A stretch of DNA of 64,000 nt from Streptococcus porcinus. Its GTDB lineage: Bacteria; Bacillota; Bacilli; Lactobacillales; Streptococcaceae. This document shows positions 34,335-44,061 of the stretch, piece after piece. Location of the stretch: assembly GCF_900475415.1 (NCBI RefSeq), contig NZ_LS483388.1, forward strand, positions 668,001 through 732,000, read 5' to 3'. The notes beneath the pieces were generated by a model. It did no database searches and had not been told where the DNA came from. It saw only the letters and a list, made by a program, of their open reading frames with translations. A program made the translations under genes and the position numbers. The stretch's first letter is position 1, and every line of letters begins with the position of its first letter.

Positions 34335-37300
34335 ATGCTTAGGAAGTATAAGCAAAGAAATTATGATGTCGCACATACGAAACAGCGTTTTTCGATTAAG
34401 AAATTCAAATTTGGTGCAGCATCGGTACTGGTTGGATTGACATTTCTAGGAATGAGTAGTCATTCTGTTTTGGCGGATGAGTCAAGTATTATGAGTACGG
34501 AGGTACCACAAACAGCTGGTGTAAAACCGGAAGTTACTGTTACACAGCCTACTTCAGATGTAACAAGTCTTGTGACAGATACGTCAACTTCAGCAGTGTT
34601 ATCAACGGATGCATCTCATTCTAATCCTACAGGATCAGCGGAGCATGCTGTAGGTATGAATGCTGAAGATGTAGCGGTACCAGAGACACAAGACAAAGAA
34701 GCAAATAAAACGTTGCAAGTTGCATCTTCTTCCACATCTGAATTGACAGCAGAAAATAAGGATTCAGAAATTGCAATATCATCTAGCGAGCAGGTAGAAG
34801 TCGTAAAAGATGACGAAACAGAGACTCAAAGAGCCTCAAACAGTCATCTATCAAATGTTAAGGATTTAGACATTGAAAATCTGACTTTTGCTGGTTTGGA
34901 AAAATTAGGTCTTTCAGAATCAGAGAAGACAGTTCTATTGAATAAAGTTACTGAGCAAACTCTGAATCAGACTAATAGTGTTTTAACTGAAGAAGAAAAA
35001 AGATTACTAGTAAATTTTAGTGAAGATGAAAAGAATTTTTACATCCGAAATAAGTTAGGAAAGGCTGATTTACCAACTCCTCTAGTTTTAGCAGTAGTTG
35101 AACCAGAATCAAATGGTCAATACAAAGCTCACGGTGATGGAAAAGCAACGTATTTTAGTGGAGCACACTATGATGTAGTAGCTACTCCAAATAGGGATGC
35201 TAATAAAATGGACTTTGAGATAGTCTATAAGCTGGATGGAATTTCTACTAATAGTGGAGCTCATGCAGCTGACTTTGCAATTCAATTTGGTAGAGGGTTT
35301 AGTCCTACTCCTACAATTAGTGGTAGTTACCAACTAGGGAAAAATAGCATTCCAGTAGTATTGAAAGAGGGAGGTCGGGCCAGCTCTTTATTAGGGTATA
35401 TTCCTACATCACCAATACCTTATACAAATGCAATTGCTAAGACTGAACCATTAAGGATCGTATTTTCTGTACCAGTAAATAACTGGGATGATGACCTTAG
35501 TATTGATGGGACAATTGCTATGTTTAGCGAAGATCATTCAACTAATACCACTAGAGACTTTTTTTCAACGGATAACTATTTTGGAAAAAATCCTAATGTA
35601 GCAATAGATGCAAACCCTTCATTCCGTGAAAAAGTTCAAGAATTACAGCCACTGGCATTTCCAATACCATATCAGACAGAATATGAGTTTGTTGAAATTG
35701 AGGGGCAACCAGTTGGTTTTTATCGGGAAATCCAAACTGGAATGAATGGTCTAATGGAAATTCCAGTTCAAAGAGTAGTCTATGTTGGTTCTGATAATGT
35801 TGAACAAGATAGAGGCTATAGATATGGAACACCTAGTGTAAAGAAACAGCCACAGAATAAAAAGATTCAAATTAATATTAAATCTCAAAATAACTCAACT
35901 AATCCGTCAGCGACTATTGATGTTACAACTCAACGTAAACAAGGAACAGTAGATAATGGGCAAGGTCCTCAAGTAATGGGAACTGAGATTACTTTCAGAG
36001 ATAAAATTGATGGAAAGGTAATCAAAACAGTATTTATTCCAGACGGCTTAACCGGTGAACAAGGTCCAGCCGGTCCAGCCGGAGAACGTGGCGAACAAGG
36101 TCCAGCCGGTCCAGCCGGAGAACGTGGTGAACAAGGTCCAGCCGGTCCAGCCGGTGAAGATGGACTATCTCCAACAATTACAACTAAACCAGGAGCAGAT
36201 GGTAATAGCACTGATGTCACAATTACTATTCCAGGTAAGGAAGATACAACCATTAATATCAAAAATGGACGTGATGGATTAGACGGAAAAACCCCGAAAG
36301 TTGATAGTCTCAGATTAGAAGAACAAGGAATTACAGTACTTACTTTCTATATCGACAAAGATGATGATGGAAAATATACGCCTGGCGTTGATGATATCAT
36401 ACAATCAGAACTCATCAAAGATGGTAAAGATGGTGTAAGTCCAAAAGTTACTGTGACACCAGGTAAAGACAAAGACGGTCAACCAGGTCATACTATCACT
36501 ATCCAAAAACCAGACGGAAGCACCGAAGATGTCTTCATCAAAGATGGTAAAGATGGTAAAGATGGTAAAGATGGTAAAGATGGTAAAACACCAACCGTTG
36601 AGCAAACTCCAATTAAGGATGCTTCAGGTAAAACTATTGGAACTACTATCATTGTGAAAGATGGCGACGGTAAGGAAGTCTCTCGTAGTAACATCTTAAA
36701 CGGTAAAGATGGCGTAAGTCCAAAAGTTACTGTGACACCAGGTAAAGACAAAGACGGTCAACCAGGTCATACTATCACTATCCAAAAACCAGACGGAAGC
36801 ACCGAAGATGTCTTCATCAAAGATGGTAAAGATGGTAAAGATGGTAAAGATGGTAAAGATGGTAAAGATGGTAAAGATGGTAAAACACCAACCGTTGAGC
36901 AAACTCCAATTAAGGATGCTTCAGGTAAAACTATTGGAACTACTATCATTGTGAAAGATGGCGACGGTAAGGAAGTCTCTCGTAGTAACATCTTAAACGG
37001 TAAAGATGGCGTAAGTCCAAAAGTTACTGTGACACCAGGTAAAGACAAAGACGGTCAACCAGGTCATACTATCACTATCCAAAAACCAGACGGAAGCACC
37101 GAAGATGTCTTCATCAAAGATGGTAAAGATGGTAAAGATGGTAAAGATGGTGATTGTGCTTGTAAACCAGAAGTACCAGGTAAACCAGAAGTACCAGGCA
37201 AACCAGAAGTGCCAGGTAAGCCAGAAGTACCAGGCAAACCAGAAGTGCCAGGTAAGCCAGAAGTACCAGGTAAACCAGAAGTACCAGGTAAGCCAGAAGT

Positions 37301-37562
37301 ACCAGGCAAACCAGAAGTGCCAGGTAAGCCAGAAGTACCAGGCAAACCAGAAGTACCAGGTAAGCCAGAAGTACCAGGTAAACCAGAAGTACCAGGTGAA
37401 TCTACTTTAATACCTCTAAAAGTGAATTATACTTCAGGTGAGAGATTGGAAAACCAAGAATTACCTTCCACTGGAGAGTCAAATAATCCACTTATATTAC
37501 TTGGTGCATTGGGGTTACTAACTGGGGCATATATGATGAACTCTAAGAAAAAAGAGGATTAA
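34335..37562 (+). CDS. LPXTG-anchored surface protein with collagen-like repeats
   Basis: A 1075-aa protein. It has a YSIRK-like signal ([18 protein letters not shown]) cut after SVLA, a Ser/Thr-rich region with helical parts, a unique domain of about 330 residues (roughly 230-560), three [12 protein letters not shown] collagen-type units, long GKDGKDG repeats alternating with a [16 protein letters not shown] domain, 13 KPEVPG units as a wall-spanning stalk, then LPSTGE, a hydrophobic helix and KKKED. Sortase A would fix it to the cell wall. The role is probably binding to host matrix or immune proteins; ligand unknown. AAAGGAG precedes the ATG at 34335. Confidence 0.92.
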   Translation: MLRKYKQRNYDVAHTKQRFSIKKFKFGAASVLVGLTFLGMSSHSVLADESSIMSTEVPQTAGVKPEVTVTQPTSDVTSLVTDTSTSAVLSTDASHSNPTGSAEHAVGMNAEDVAVPETQDKEANKTLQVASSSTSELTAENKDSEIAISSSEQVEVVKDDETETQRASNSHLSNVKDLDIENLTFAGLEKLGLSESEKTVLLNKVTEQTLNQTNSVLTEEEKRLLVNFSEDEKNFYIRNKLGKADLPTPLVLAVVEPESNGQYKAHGDGKATYFSGAHYDVVATPNRDANKMDFEIVYKLDGISTNSGAHAADFAIQFGRGFSPTPTISGSYQLGKNSIPVVLKEGGRASSLLGYIPTSPIPYTNAIAKTEPLRIVFSVPVNNWDDDLSIDGTIAMFSEDHSTNTTRDFFSTDNYFGKNPNVAIDANPSFREKVQELQPLAFPIPYQTEYEFVEIEGQPVGFYREIQTGMNGLMEIPVQRVVYVGSDNVEQDRGYRYGTPSVKKQPQNKKIQINIKSQNNSTNPSATIDVTTQRKQGTVDNGQGPQVMGTEITFRDKIDGKVIKTVFIPDGLTGEQGPAGPAGERGEQGPAGPAGERGEQGPAGPAGEDGLSPTITTKPGADGNSTDVTITIPGKEDTTINIKNGRDGLDGKTPKVDSLRLEEQGITVLTFYIDKDDDGKYTPGVDDIIQSELIKDGKDGVSPKVTVTPGKDKDGQPGHTITIQKPDGSTEDVFIKDGKDGKDGKDGKDGKTPTVEQTPIKDASGKTIGTTIIVKDGDGKEVSRSNILNGKDGVSPKVTVTPGKDKDGQPGHTITIQKPDGSTEDVFIKDGKDGKDGKDGKDGKDGKDGKTPTVEQTPIKDASGKTIGTTIIVKDGDGKEVSRSNILNGKDGVSPKVTVTPGKDKDGQPGHTITIQKPDGSTEDVFIKDGKDGKDGKDGDCACKPEVPGKPEVPGKPEVPGKPEVPGKPEVPGKPEVPGKPEVPGKPEVPGKPEVPGKPEVPGKPEVPGKPEVPGKPEVPGESTLIPLKVNYTSGERLENQELPSTGESNNPLILLGALGLLTGAYMMNSKKKED
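36054..36161 (+). repeat. Three 36-bp collagen-like repeats
   Basis: Three tandem units encoding [12 protein letters not shown] (last one ends in GED). The Gly-x-y periodicity without interruption matches bacterial collagen-like proteins. Confidence 0.9.
36429..37150 (+). repeat. Tandem repeats of about 280-300 bp in the surface protein gene
   Basis: Units start at 36429, 36708 and 37005 (279 and 297 bp, the third partial). They are nearly identical in DNA. The 18-bp size difference equals two extra KDG triplets, a sign of slippage. Confidence 0.9.
37164..37397 (+). repeat. Thirteen 18-bp KPEVPG repeats
   Basis: Exactly 234 bp = 13 x 18 bp, each coding KPEVPG, with only silent variation (GGT/GGC, GTA/GTG, AAA/AAG). 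It forms the proline-rich wall-spanning stalk before LPSTG. Confidence 0.95.
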
Positions 37563-37685
37563 TCTTTTGACCTAAAATGTCACTAAACTTTTCACCATTT
37601 ATTGGTGTGAATACTTTAATTAAGTTATACCTCTCTCTCCAACAAAATTAATTAAAGTGTTTCAATTTTTCGAGATTAATTCTTG

Positions 37686-37724
37686 AAAAAGCCTATCGAG
37701 ATTATTAATTCCGATAGGTTTTTG
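37686..37724 (+). terminator. Terminator after the LPXTG gene
   Basis: CCTATCG (37692-37698) pairs with CGATAGG (37712-37718) with flanking A and T tracts. Confidence 0.8.
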
Positions 37725-37988
37725 ATTTTGTATGCTAAATAATAAAGTGTAAATATTGTTAAAATATTCAATAGACGTTGAATCAATGTCACGTATAATG
37801 GTACTTAGAAAGTTAATTTTAAAGATAATGAATAGAGGTTTAAAGTGTTCTTGAGTCCTTGATAATAATTAAAGAGTGGCACGAAGAAACTTGTAAGTAT
37901 TTTCATAGCTATCTCGAATTATTAATGCAAGAGAAAAATACCAGCCAATTTATTTATAAAACCTTGCTGTCGTATGATTACCAAGTTC

Positions 37989-38183
37989 TACGAATCGGAA
38001 GATTTTTCATATATTCCTAGAGCATCGGGCATCCCGTATCTTTATTGGGGATTCTGAGGTTTCAAGAAAAAACAAGAGATTTATTCTAACCATAATTCTA
38101 AGTTTGCACCAGCTATTCAACCGACCTTAACAACTGGTACTGAAGCTGCAGTTGTGGCTATTTTACGGTATCTTGGCAAATAG
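37989..38183 (+). pseudogene. C-terminal relic of an M20-family amidohydrolase gene
   Basis: The frame reads YESEDFSYIPRASGIPYLYW then GF, an in-frame TGA, GFKKKQEIYSNHNSKFAP and ends TTGTEAAVVAILRYLGK. SEDFS, the SNHNxKFAP block and the final helix are those of the C-terminus of M20D amidohydrolases. No other part of the gene is found upstream, so it is a decayed fragment. The rest of 37725-38362 has no recognisable gene. Confidence 0.6.
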
Positions 38184-38362
38184 AGAATAATTACATATTA
38201 AGTAAAAGCAAGGTATACTAAAATCTCCAAAGTCTGAATTGGCTTTGACAGTCTTTTGGATAAGTAAATACTCGATAACAAGATATATATTCTTTCCTCT
38301 ATTTCTCCATCATATTATAAGTAATAACATAAATAGAGCTTGCTCTAATGATCAAACAATCA

Positions 38363-38391
38363 TTAAAAGCGTTTACAAAAAATGGTATAAT
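38363..38391 (+). promoter_or_regulatory. Promoter of the ImmA-like prophage gene
   Basis: TTAAAA (38363-38368) and TATAAT (38386-38391) with a 17-bp spacer and a TGG before the -10. The ATG follows 30 nt later with GTGAGG as a weak ribosome site. Confidence 0.55.
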
Positions 38392-38421
38392 ACTCTTACT
38401 ACATTCAAGTGAGGTTCAGTC

Positions 38422-40290
38422 ATGTTCGATAAATATATTTTTGATACCTACTATGAGCAAATAGTCAAAACTGTTAAAGGATTTATTTTTAATAATAAAG
38501 ATAATACTGATTTGTCTACATACATGGTGCCAGAACCGAATGGTTTTATTGAGTTTGATAATTTTGAGTTATATAAGATAAACTATGAAATTATTAATAA
38601 TTGCGAATTAAATCTTGAAATCATTGTGATTGCTGATGTAATTGTTCGGCAGTATATCAAAGGTGAGATGGAGGTTGATACTAAAACTAAGTTTGTGTCT
38701 GTATATGCTGAAGTCGAACTTGATGCTGGTATCAAAAACTTTCGAATTTACAATACAGAATTTAAATCAGATCAGTACAAAAAGTCCCGAAACTTAAAAT
38801 TGAGTAAAGACTGGGTTCCATATATAAGGAAGAAGGACTTTGATGATATTGCTGAAAAATTCTTAAGGAAGTACTATCCTCAAGCCCTGACTCAACCAAC
38901 CCCTGTTCCAGTTGAGACAATAGTTTCTGAAATGGGACTGTCTATCCATCAAGAGAAACTAACTATAGATAATTCAGTTTTCGGGAAAATGGTTTTTAAA
39001 GATACTGATGTTGAGGTCATAGAGGATGAGCAGTTAGTTTCTAAGCATTTTAACAAAGGGAGTATCCTTGTAGATAAGGATGTTGTTTTCAAACGGAATG
39101 TAGGTTCGTATAACAATACGGTCATCCATGAATGTGTTCACTGGGAACTCCATAAAGTATTTCACGAAGTCAAGATGGTACTTGATAAAGACCACTCACA
39201 AGTTAGTAGCTGGACAGAAGAAAATTTAGCTGATTCTAGTATGTGGACGTCGCTTGACTGGATGGAGTGGCAAGCTAATGGAATTGCTCCCCGAATTCTT
39301 ATGCCCAAAGTCCAAACTAGAATAAAGATTAGGGAGCTATTTCAAACTTTGACATTGGTTAATCCTGATATAAGTCGTTCTGAATTAGTGCAAGAAGTGG
39401 TAGACAACTTAGCTACTTTCTTTGAGGTATCTAGACAGGCTGCTAAAATTAGAATGATTGATTTAGGATTTAAGGAAGCAAATGGTGTATATAATTATCT
39501 TGATGATAGATATATGCATAACTTTGCTTTTGAACTTGAAGCATTTGATAAAGGAAGTAGTTATACTATTACTTCAAATGACTTGTGTTTTGAGTATTGT
39601 TTTAACGAGAGTTTTAGACAGATTATTGATAGAAATATGTTTATTTACGTTGATAACCATCTTTGTTTAAAGGATAAGAAATTTATTTATATGACAAAAG
39701 ATGGGCCAATTATGACTGACTATGCTTACGAGCACATGGATGAATGTTGTCTAATCTTTAAAGTAAAGTCTAAAAATTTCACCTCGATTTCTAATGAGAC
39801 ATACTATGATTATGTACTGAATAGAGGCGTAATAAAGGAAAGTGAGATTAAGGCTGACTTTGTAGATATTCTCCAGAATCCAAGCTTGATGGCTCAGCTC
39901 CCTCCACTGGATATGATGAAACTCGGGAAAAAAATCTCTGAATTATTGAAAGAACTACCTTTTGAATTTTCTGGGACATTACGTAGTCATAGAAAGCGAA
40001 AAAATTGCACACAACCATTTTTGGCTAAGCTAGTCGGAATTACAGAACGAACGTTGAGAGATTATGAAACACTAGAAGATAATTTACCAAGGCTTGAGTT
40101 AACATTGTCATTTTGTTTTGCTTTAAAATTAAGACCTGAACTTAGTGACGATATGATAAAGAAAGCAGGTCATCAACTTACAATTTCTCCACCACACCAA
40201 GTATATAAAATGTTGCTATCAACAAGTTATTATAAACCTCTTTCTGAGATAAACTCAATTTTACAGGCTGCAAAAATGAAAACCTTATAA
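38422..40290 (+). CDS. ImmA/IrrE-type metalloprotease with C-terminal HTH
   Basis: A 622-aa protein. A zinc-peptidase HExxH motif lies in VIHECVHWELHK at about residue 236, with further Glu/His residues after it (EENLADSSMWTSLDWMEWQANGIAPRILMP) as in ImmA/IrrE peptidases. The C-terminus has an XRE-like HTH (RKRKNCTQPFLAKLVGITERTLRDYE). The N-terminal 150 residues are unrecognised. ImmA proteins cleave phage or ICE repressors. The combination in one long protein at the start of the prophage suggests a switch of lysogeny. It has its own promoter and a double terminator. Confidence 0.75.
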   Translation: MFDKYIFDTYYEQIVKTVKGFIFNNKDNTDLSTYMVPEPNGFIEFDNFELYKINYEIINNCELNLEIIVIADVIVRQYIKGEMEVDTKTKFVSVYAEVELDAGIKNFRIYNTEFKSDQYKKSRNLKLSKDWVPYIRKKDFDDIAEKFLRKYYPQALTQPTPVPVETIVSEMGLSIHQEKLTIDNSVFGKMVFKDTDVEVIEDEQLVSKHFNKGSILVDKDVVFKRNVGSYNNTVIHECVHWELHKVFHEVKMVLDKDHSQVSSWTEENLADSSMWTSLDWMEWQANGIAPRILMPKVQTRIKIRELFQTLTLVNPDISRSELVQEVVDNLATFFEVSRQAAKIRMIDLGFKEANGVYNYLDDRYMHNFAFELEAFDKGSSYTITSNDLCFEYCFNESFRQIIDRNMFIYVDNHLCLKDKKFIYMTKDGPIMTDYAYEHMDECCLIFKVKSKNFTSISNETYYDYVLNRGVIKESEIKADFVDILQNPSLMAQLPPLDMMKLGKKISELLKELPFEFSGTLRSHRKRKNCTQPFLAKLVGITERTLRDYETLEDNLPRLELTLSFCFALKLRPELSDDMIKKAGHQLTISPPHQVYKMLLSTSYYKPLSEINSILQAAKMKTL

Positions 40291-40320
40291 ACTATCACAA
40301 AATTTGTGGTAGTTTTTTTA
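40288..40320 (+). terminator. Terminator after the ImmA-like gene
   Basis: AACTATCAC pairs with GTGGTAGTT (one wobble) and is followed by seven T residues. The stem starts at the stop codon. Confidence 0.85.
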
Positions 40321-40330
40321 TTTTTTTCAA

Positions 40331-40357
40331 AAAACCGGAAACTCAGCTTCCGGTTTT
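40331..40357. terminator. Second hairpin, bidirectional
   Basis: AAAACCGGAA (40331-40340) pairs with TTCCGGTTTT (40348-40357). The stretch 40358-40698 after it has no supported gene. Confidence 0.75.
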
Positions 40358-40698
40358 GAGATTGAATTAGCATGATTTTACTACATAAAAATTCCAGAAA
40401 TCTGTTGCCAAGGGCGTTTTAAGGCGGAAGTTTGGACTACCTATTTTTGATAGAAGAAAAACTATATACTGAGAGAGTAAAGATTAATCCTACAAGTTAT
40501 CGTCTCCTTAAAAATACTTTGTAATGGGGAAAGCTCCTACATTATTGGCTTTAACTGTATTTTTAGGGAAAACAGCTCAACTTATAAAGCCAGTTGACCA
40601 TGATTAAGCAGAGGAATTGCTGATGTGGTCAAATACACAACTGAATATTGGTTTGTCATACTCTTTTTCTTTGCTTGCCAAAGAAACGGAGTCAAAAC

Positions 40699-41268
40699 AT
40701 GCCAATCAATGTCAACTTTTTCAACTACTGTCAAACTCAATCTTCATCAACTGGTGTAGAACTATTAGAGGGTGAAGTACTAGCACCGATGTTTGTGCAA
40801 AACTACTATATGTCATCTAGTGAATCAGGTCTAATCCGTGGGACATTTCGACAATGCCGTATCATGGGTATTCCAATTCTAACAGCTTTTGTCCCTGTTG
40901 CAGATGAGGAGTATGAACAAATGGTTAAGTGGTATAATAGTTCAGTCAATGATTATCTTAAGGATTTTCGTAAACCTAAGAAGAATGCTCCAGAAATCTC
41001 ATCATGGGAAGCTTTCACTGAAAAGCAAGATTTAGCAATTGCTGATGAAGGTATTGAACTATATCTAGTAATGGATCAACTGGACTTCTTGAAAGCTAAA
41101 CTCGCAGCAACCAATTTCCAAGCACCAGAAATTTTAGATATGCTTTTTGAAGGTTATGAGAATAAAGAAATCTTCGAGTACCTAGGTGTTAAGAAATCTG
41201 CAGGCTATAAGAAAGTCAATAATGCCCAGAAAGAAGGGCTGAAACTTTACAAAGAACTCAACAAATAA
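40699..41268 (+). CDS. Phage protein of unknown function
   Basis: A 189-aa protein, acidic, with a short beta-rich first third (PINVNFFNYCQTQSSSTGVELLEGEVLAPMFVQNYY) and helical rest ending in an HTH-like segment (IFEYLGVKKSAGYKKVNNAQKEG). The start ATG at 40699 has CGGAG 9 nt upstream; the reading frame extends to 40648 without a better site. It faces the minus-strand polymerase gene tail to tail. A regulatory or polymerase-associated role is conceivable only from position. Confidence 0.55.
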   Translation: MPINVNFFNYCQTQSSSTGVELLEGEVLAPMFVQNYYMSSSESGLIRGTFRQCRIMGIPILTAFVPVADEEYEQMVKWYNSSVNDYLKDFRKPKKNAPEISSWEAFTEKQDLAIADEGIELYLVMDQLDFLKAKLAATNFQAPEILDMLFEGYENKEIFEYLGVKKSAGYKKVNNAQKEGLKLYKELNK

Positions 41269-41306
41269 AACCAAATAGCCATCTCAATTGAGGTGGCGAT
41301 TTTTTG

Positions 41307-43268
41307 TCAGTCTTTTTGATAGAAGAAACACTCGTATCCATCAGCTCTGAGGTTAATATCAGGCATCCAGTATGGTGCTTTTCCCATCAAAGTTGCGATT
41401 TGCTCAAGATTTTGGCTCTGGTCACACTCAATGATGATTTCATCATGCACATGTCCTACAATTCTGAAGTCTTTTAGTTGCTTCATAGAGAATGCAAGTA
41501 TGTCTCTACTGATAGCTTGGACAATGTTCTCCACAAATTTTGGACCATAACTTTCTAGTCTCTCCCAACGTTTGGCAGTTCCAGATCCTTCGTAAGTGAC
41601 GGACTCTCCGCCGAACTGGTTATCGCCAATTCTTGGTTTGATATACGCTAGCTTGCGACCAGATGGTAGGGTGATGAATAAAATGCCACTTTTCACTTCA
41701 AATTGAATACCGTGAGTAGATGTTGGAATTAGTTCCTTTACAGCAGTCTTTACAGCATTATCGACATCCCACCAATAGAGAACGATATTCGGATTAGCTA
41801 GTCGCCATGAGTTCACTAGTGGTTGGAGTTCTTCCTTTGATAGTCCCATATCAAGTGCTCCCATGGCTTTCAATGCACCGACTGAACCACCATAGCCACA
41901 AGCAAGCTCTGCAATTTTTCCTTTTTGCCTGAGTTCAGAATTTTGTCCATGTTTTTCAACTGGTACTCCAAACATCTGAGAAGCGGACATACAGTAGATG
42001 TCTTTCCCTTGTTCAAATACTTTACTGCGCCATCTCTCTCCTGCCAGGTGGGAGAGTACACGAGCTTCGATAGCTGAAAAGTCGCAAACGATGAATTTCT
42101 TTCCTTTACTAGGGACAAAGGCTGTTCGGATAAGTTGAGATAAGGTATCTTGTGTGTCGTAGAGTAGCTCAGTAGATTCTAAGTCACCTGTTCTGAAAAG
42201 ATCTCTAGCTTCCTTTAGGTCAGGAAGATGGTTCTGTGGTAAATTCTGAAGTTGTACCAAGCGACCAGCCCAACGACCTGTACGGTTAGCCCCGAAAAAT
42301 TGAAACATTCCTCTTGCTCGACCGTCTTTACAAACACAGTTCATCATAGCCTGGTATTTGGAGACACTTGATTTGGCAGCTTGCTGACGAAGTTTGAGAA
42401 CTTGAGCAGTTGTTTCATCAACCGTTTTGAGAAGTTCTTTCACAGCATTTTTGTCTAGAGAATCTGTTGCTACTCCATGTTCTCGCAACCAACTAATCAT
42501 CTGCAGAACAGAGTTGGGATTTTCAAGACCCGTTAATGCTTTTAACTCTGCTTGAATTTTGGCTTTGCTCTCTCCGTCTATTTTTAAAGCAGCTTTTACA
42601 AAATCAACATCTATGCCAATACCGTGGTCGTTGATAATCTGATCCTGGTGGTACTCATTCCAAACAAAGCTAGGTACTGGGAAGTTTTTCACCCGTTCCT
42701 TGATGGCCAATTCGACCTCAACATCACGTCTGTTGTAGTCGATAAATGTAGACCACTTGTTAGATGCGTGATGAGGAAAGTTACGAATTCGTCCCCCATT
42801 GACTTTGGTTGGCTTACAAGGCAAGCAGAAGTAGCGAATAAGGTCAGCACCCTCTCTCATCTTTTGGTCTTTGAGTTTGAGAACTGTTCCAACTCCTTCA
42901 AGGGAGAGGGGGAGTCCTAAATAGGCGGACCAAATCATGCTACATCTCCATGAAACTGGAGATAAAAATCCATCTAATAATAAATCAGGATGATATTTCT
43001 TGAGCCAATTGGATAGACAAATTCGCTCAAATGAAGCATTGAAAGCCCATTTGATGACACTATTGTCTACCAAGGTCTCAAGGATATCTTGTGGTAATTT
43101 CTCCTTAGTTAAGTCTAAGTCGTAAACAGTCACTGGTCCATTATCGACAGATACCGCAAACAAAAGGAGTTCAAAGCTTTCATCTTCCGCATAGCGATAG
43201 ACACCAGATTTTCGTAAGTCAATTTCACAATATGTTTCGATGTCAATGCTGAGTTCTTTTATCGGCAT
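41307..43268 (-). CDS. Phage DNA polymerase, family A
   Basis: A 653-aa protein. The N-terminal 3'-5' exonuclease-like domain starts with ELSIDIETYCEID. Polymerase motif A is FIVCDFSAIEARVLSHLAGE (about residue 395), motif B is in RQKGKIAELACGYGGSVGAL, and motif C is VGHVHDEIIIECD near the C-terminus. It replicates the phage genome together with the DUF2815 and DUF2800 proteins encoded just upstream on the same strand. AAAGGAC precedes the ATG. Confidence 0.93.
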   Translation of the reverse strand: MPIKELSIDIETYCEIDLRKSGVYRYAEDESFELLLFAVSVDNGPVTVYDLDLTKEKLPQDILETLVDNSVIKWAFNASFERICLSNWLKKYHPDLLLDGFLSPVSWRCSMIWSAYLGLPLSLEGVGTVLKLKDQKMREGADLIRYFCLPCKPTKVNGGRIRNFPHHASNKWSTFIDYNRRDVEVELAIKERVKNFPVPSFVWNEYHQDQIINDHGIGIDVDFVKAALKIDGESKAKIQAELKALTGLENPNSVLQMISWLREHGVATDSLDKNAVKELLKTVDETTAQVLKLRQQAAKSSVSKYQAMMNCVCKDGRARGMFQFFGANRTGRWAGRLVQLQNLPQNHLPDLKEARDLFRTGDLESTELLYDTQDTLSQLIRTAFVPSKGKKFIVCDFSAIEARVLSHLAGERWRSKVFEQGKDIYCMSASQMFGVPVEKHGQNSELRQKGKIAELACGYGGSVGALKAMGALDMGLSKEELQPLVNSWRLANPNIVLYWWDVDNAVKTAVKELIPTSTHGIQFEVKSGILFITLPSGRKLAYIKPRIGDNQFGGESVTYEGSGTAKRWERLESYGPKFVENIVQAISRDILAFSMKQLKDFRIVGHVHDEIIIECDQSQNLEQIATLMGKAPYWMPDINLRADGYECFFYQKD

Positions 43269-43316
43269 AGTTTGTCCTTTCTGAAAAAGGTGACAGAAGT
43301 ACTGCCACCTAAAGTT

Positions 43317-43484
43317 CTATTTGTTTTTTCGACTGAGTGGTGTTTGGCTAAGTTTTTCTTTATTTTGCTTTGCCTTTCGTTCTATTTCATTTCGAATGTC
43401 ATCTCTAATGGTCATATACCCGAAGTATAGTCCGATAAGCACCCAGAGGCCCATAATAGTACAAGTTAAAATAGTATACATCAT
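43317..43484 (-). CDS. Small phage membrane protein (55 aa)
   Basis: A short frame read leftward from ATG at 43484 with GGAGAATTAG right before it. It encodes MMYTILTCTIMGLWVLIG, completing one transmembrane helix, and then a basic tail (IRDDIRNEIERKAKQNKEKL...SRKNK). It fits in the gap between the DUF2815 and polymerase genes in the same direction, so it belongs to the same transcript. Function unknown. Confidence 0.65.
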   Translation of the reverse strand: MMYTILTCTIMGLWVLIGLYFGYMTIRDDIRNEIERKAKQNKEKLSQTPLSRKNK

Positions 43485-43508
43485 CAATCTAATTCTCCAT
43501 TTCTAGTT

Positions 43509-44057
43509 CTAGTTCAAAAAGTCATCATCGTCTTCTGTCGCAAAATCATCTTCAGCACGAGTGCGACCACCGAGGGGCTCGCCATCACGCAATTTTTGCA
43601 AGTTATTCAAACCGCAAGCAATACCTTTGTTACCATTTGAATTGAAAGCATAAAAGGTAATGGAAGCACGACCGTAGATACCAGAGTACAATTCTGAAGT
43701 ATCAATGATTTCTTGACGATTTCCGTCAACCACACCAGGTTTGTGTGGCGAGTTGGCATTTACAAAGTAAGCATTTTTGTAAGCTTCATCATCAGGGCGT
43801 TCAAGGTCACCATCACGAAGTGGAGTTTTCAGAGTAGATAATGCAGGTACTGATTTGCCATTGCCTTTGAGTTTTGACTCACCTTCTTTATATGCTTGCT
43901 CAATGGCTGCTTTGATCTTGTTAATGGTGGCAGTATCCTCTTTTGGAATGATGAGTGAGGCACTGTACTTGGGAGTGCTACCATTTATAGATTTTGGCTC
44001 GTTGGCATTTAAGTAGCTGAAGCGAGTGTTTGGTCCTGTTATTACTTTAGTTATCAT
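43509..44057 (-). CDS. DUF2815 family phage protein (ssDNA-binding-like)
   Basis: A 182-aa protein: KVITGPNTRFSYLNANEPKS, YSASLIIPKEDTATINKIKAAIEQAYKEG, then RPDDEAYKNAYFVNANSPHKPGVVDG and an acidic tail (EDDFATEDDDDFLN). The pattern is that of DUF2815, an OB-fold ssDNA-binding protein family found beside phage polymerases. An acidic C-terminal tail is typical of SSB-like proteins. The start at 44057 has AGAGGAATA upstream; it lies 4 nt after the DUF2800 gene. Confidence 0.8.
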   Translation of the reverse strand: MITKVITGPNTRFSYLNANEPKSINGSTPKYSASLIIPKEDTATINKIKAAIEQAYKEGESKLKGNGKSVPALSTLKTPLRDGDLERPDDEAYKNAYFVNANSPHKPGVVDGNRQEIIDTSELYSGIYGRASITFYAFNSNGNKGIACGLNNLQKLRDGEPLGGRTRAEDDFATEDDDDFLN

Positions 44058-44061
44058 AAAG

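Noticed and set aside
36405..37345. Several minus-strand frames rich in SLP and GTSGLP repeats
   Set aside because: They are shadows of the DNA repeats of the surface protein gene.
37164..37397. Regular 18-bp repeats resembling a CRISPR array
   Set aside because: There are no spacers; the units are coding KPEVPG repeats in frame.
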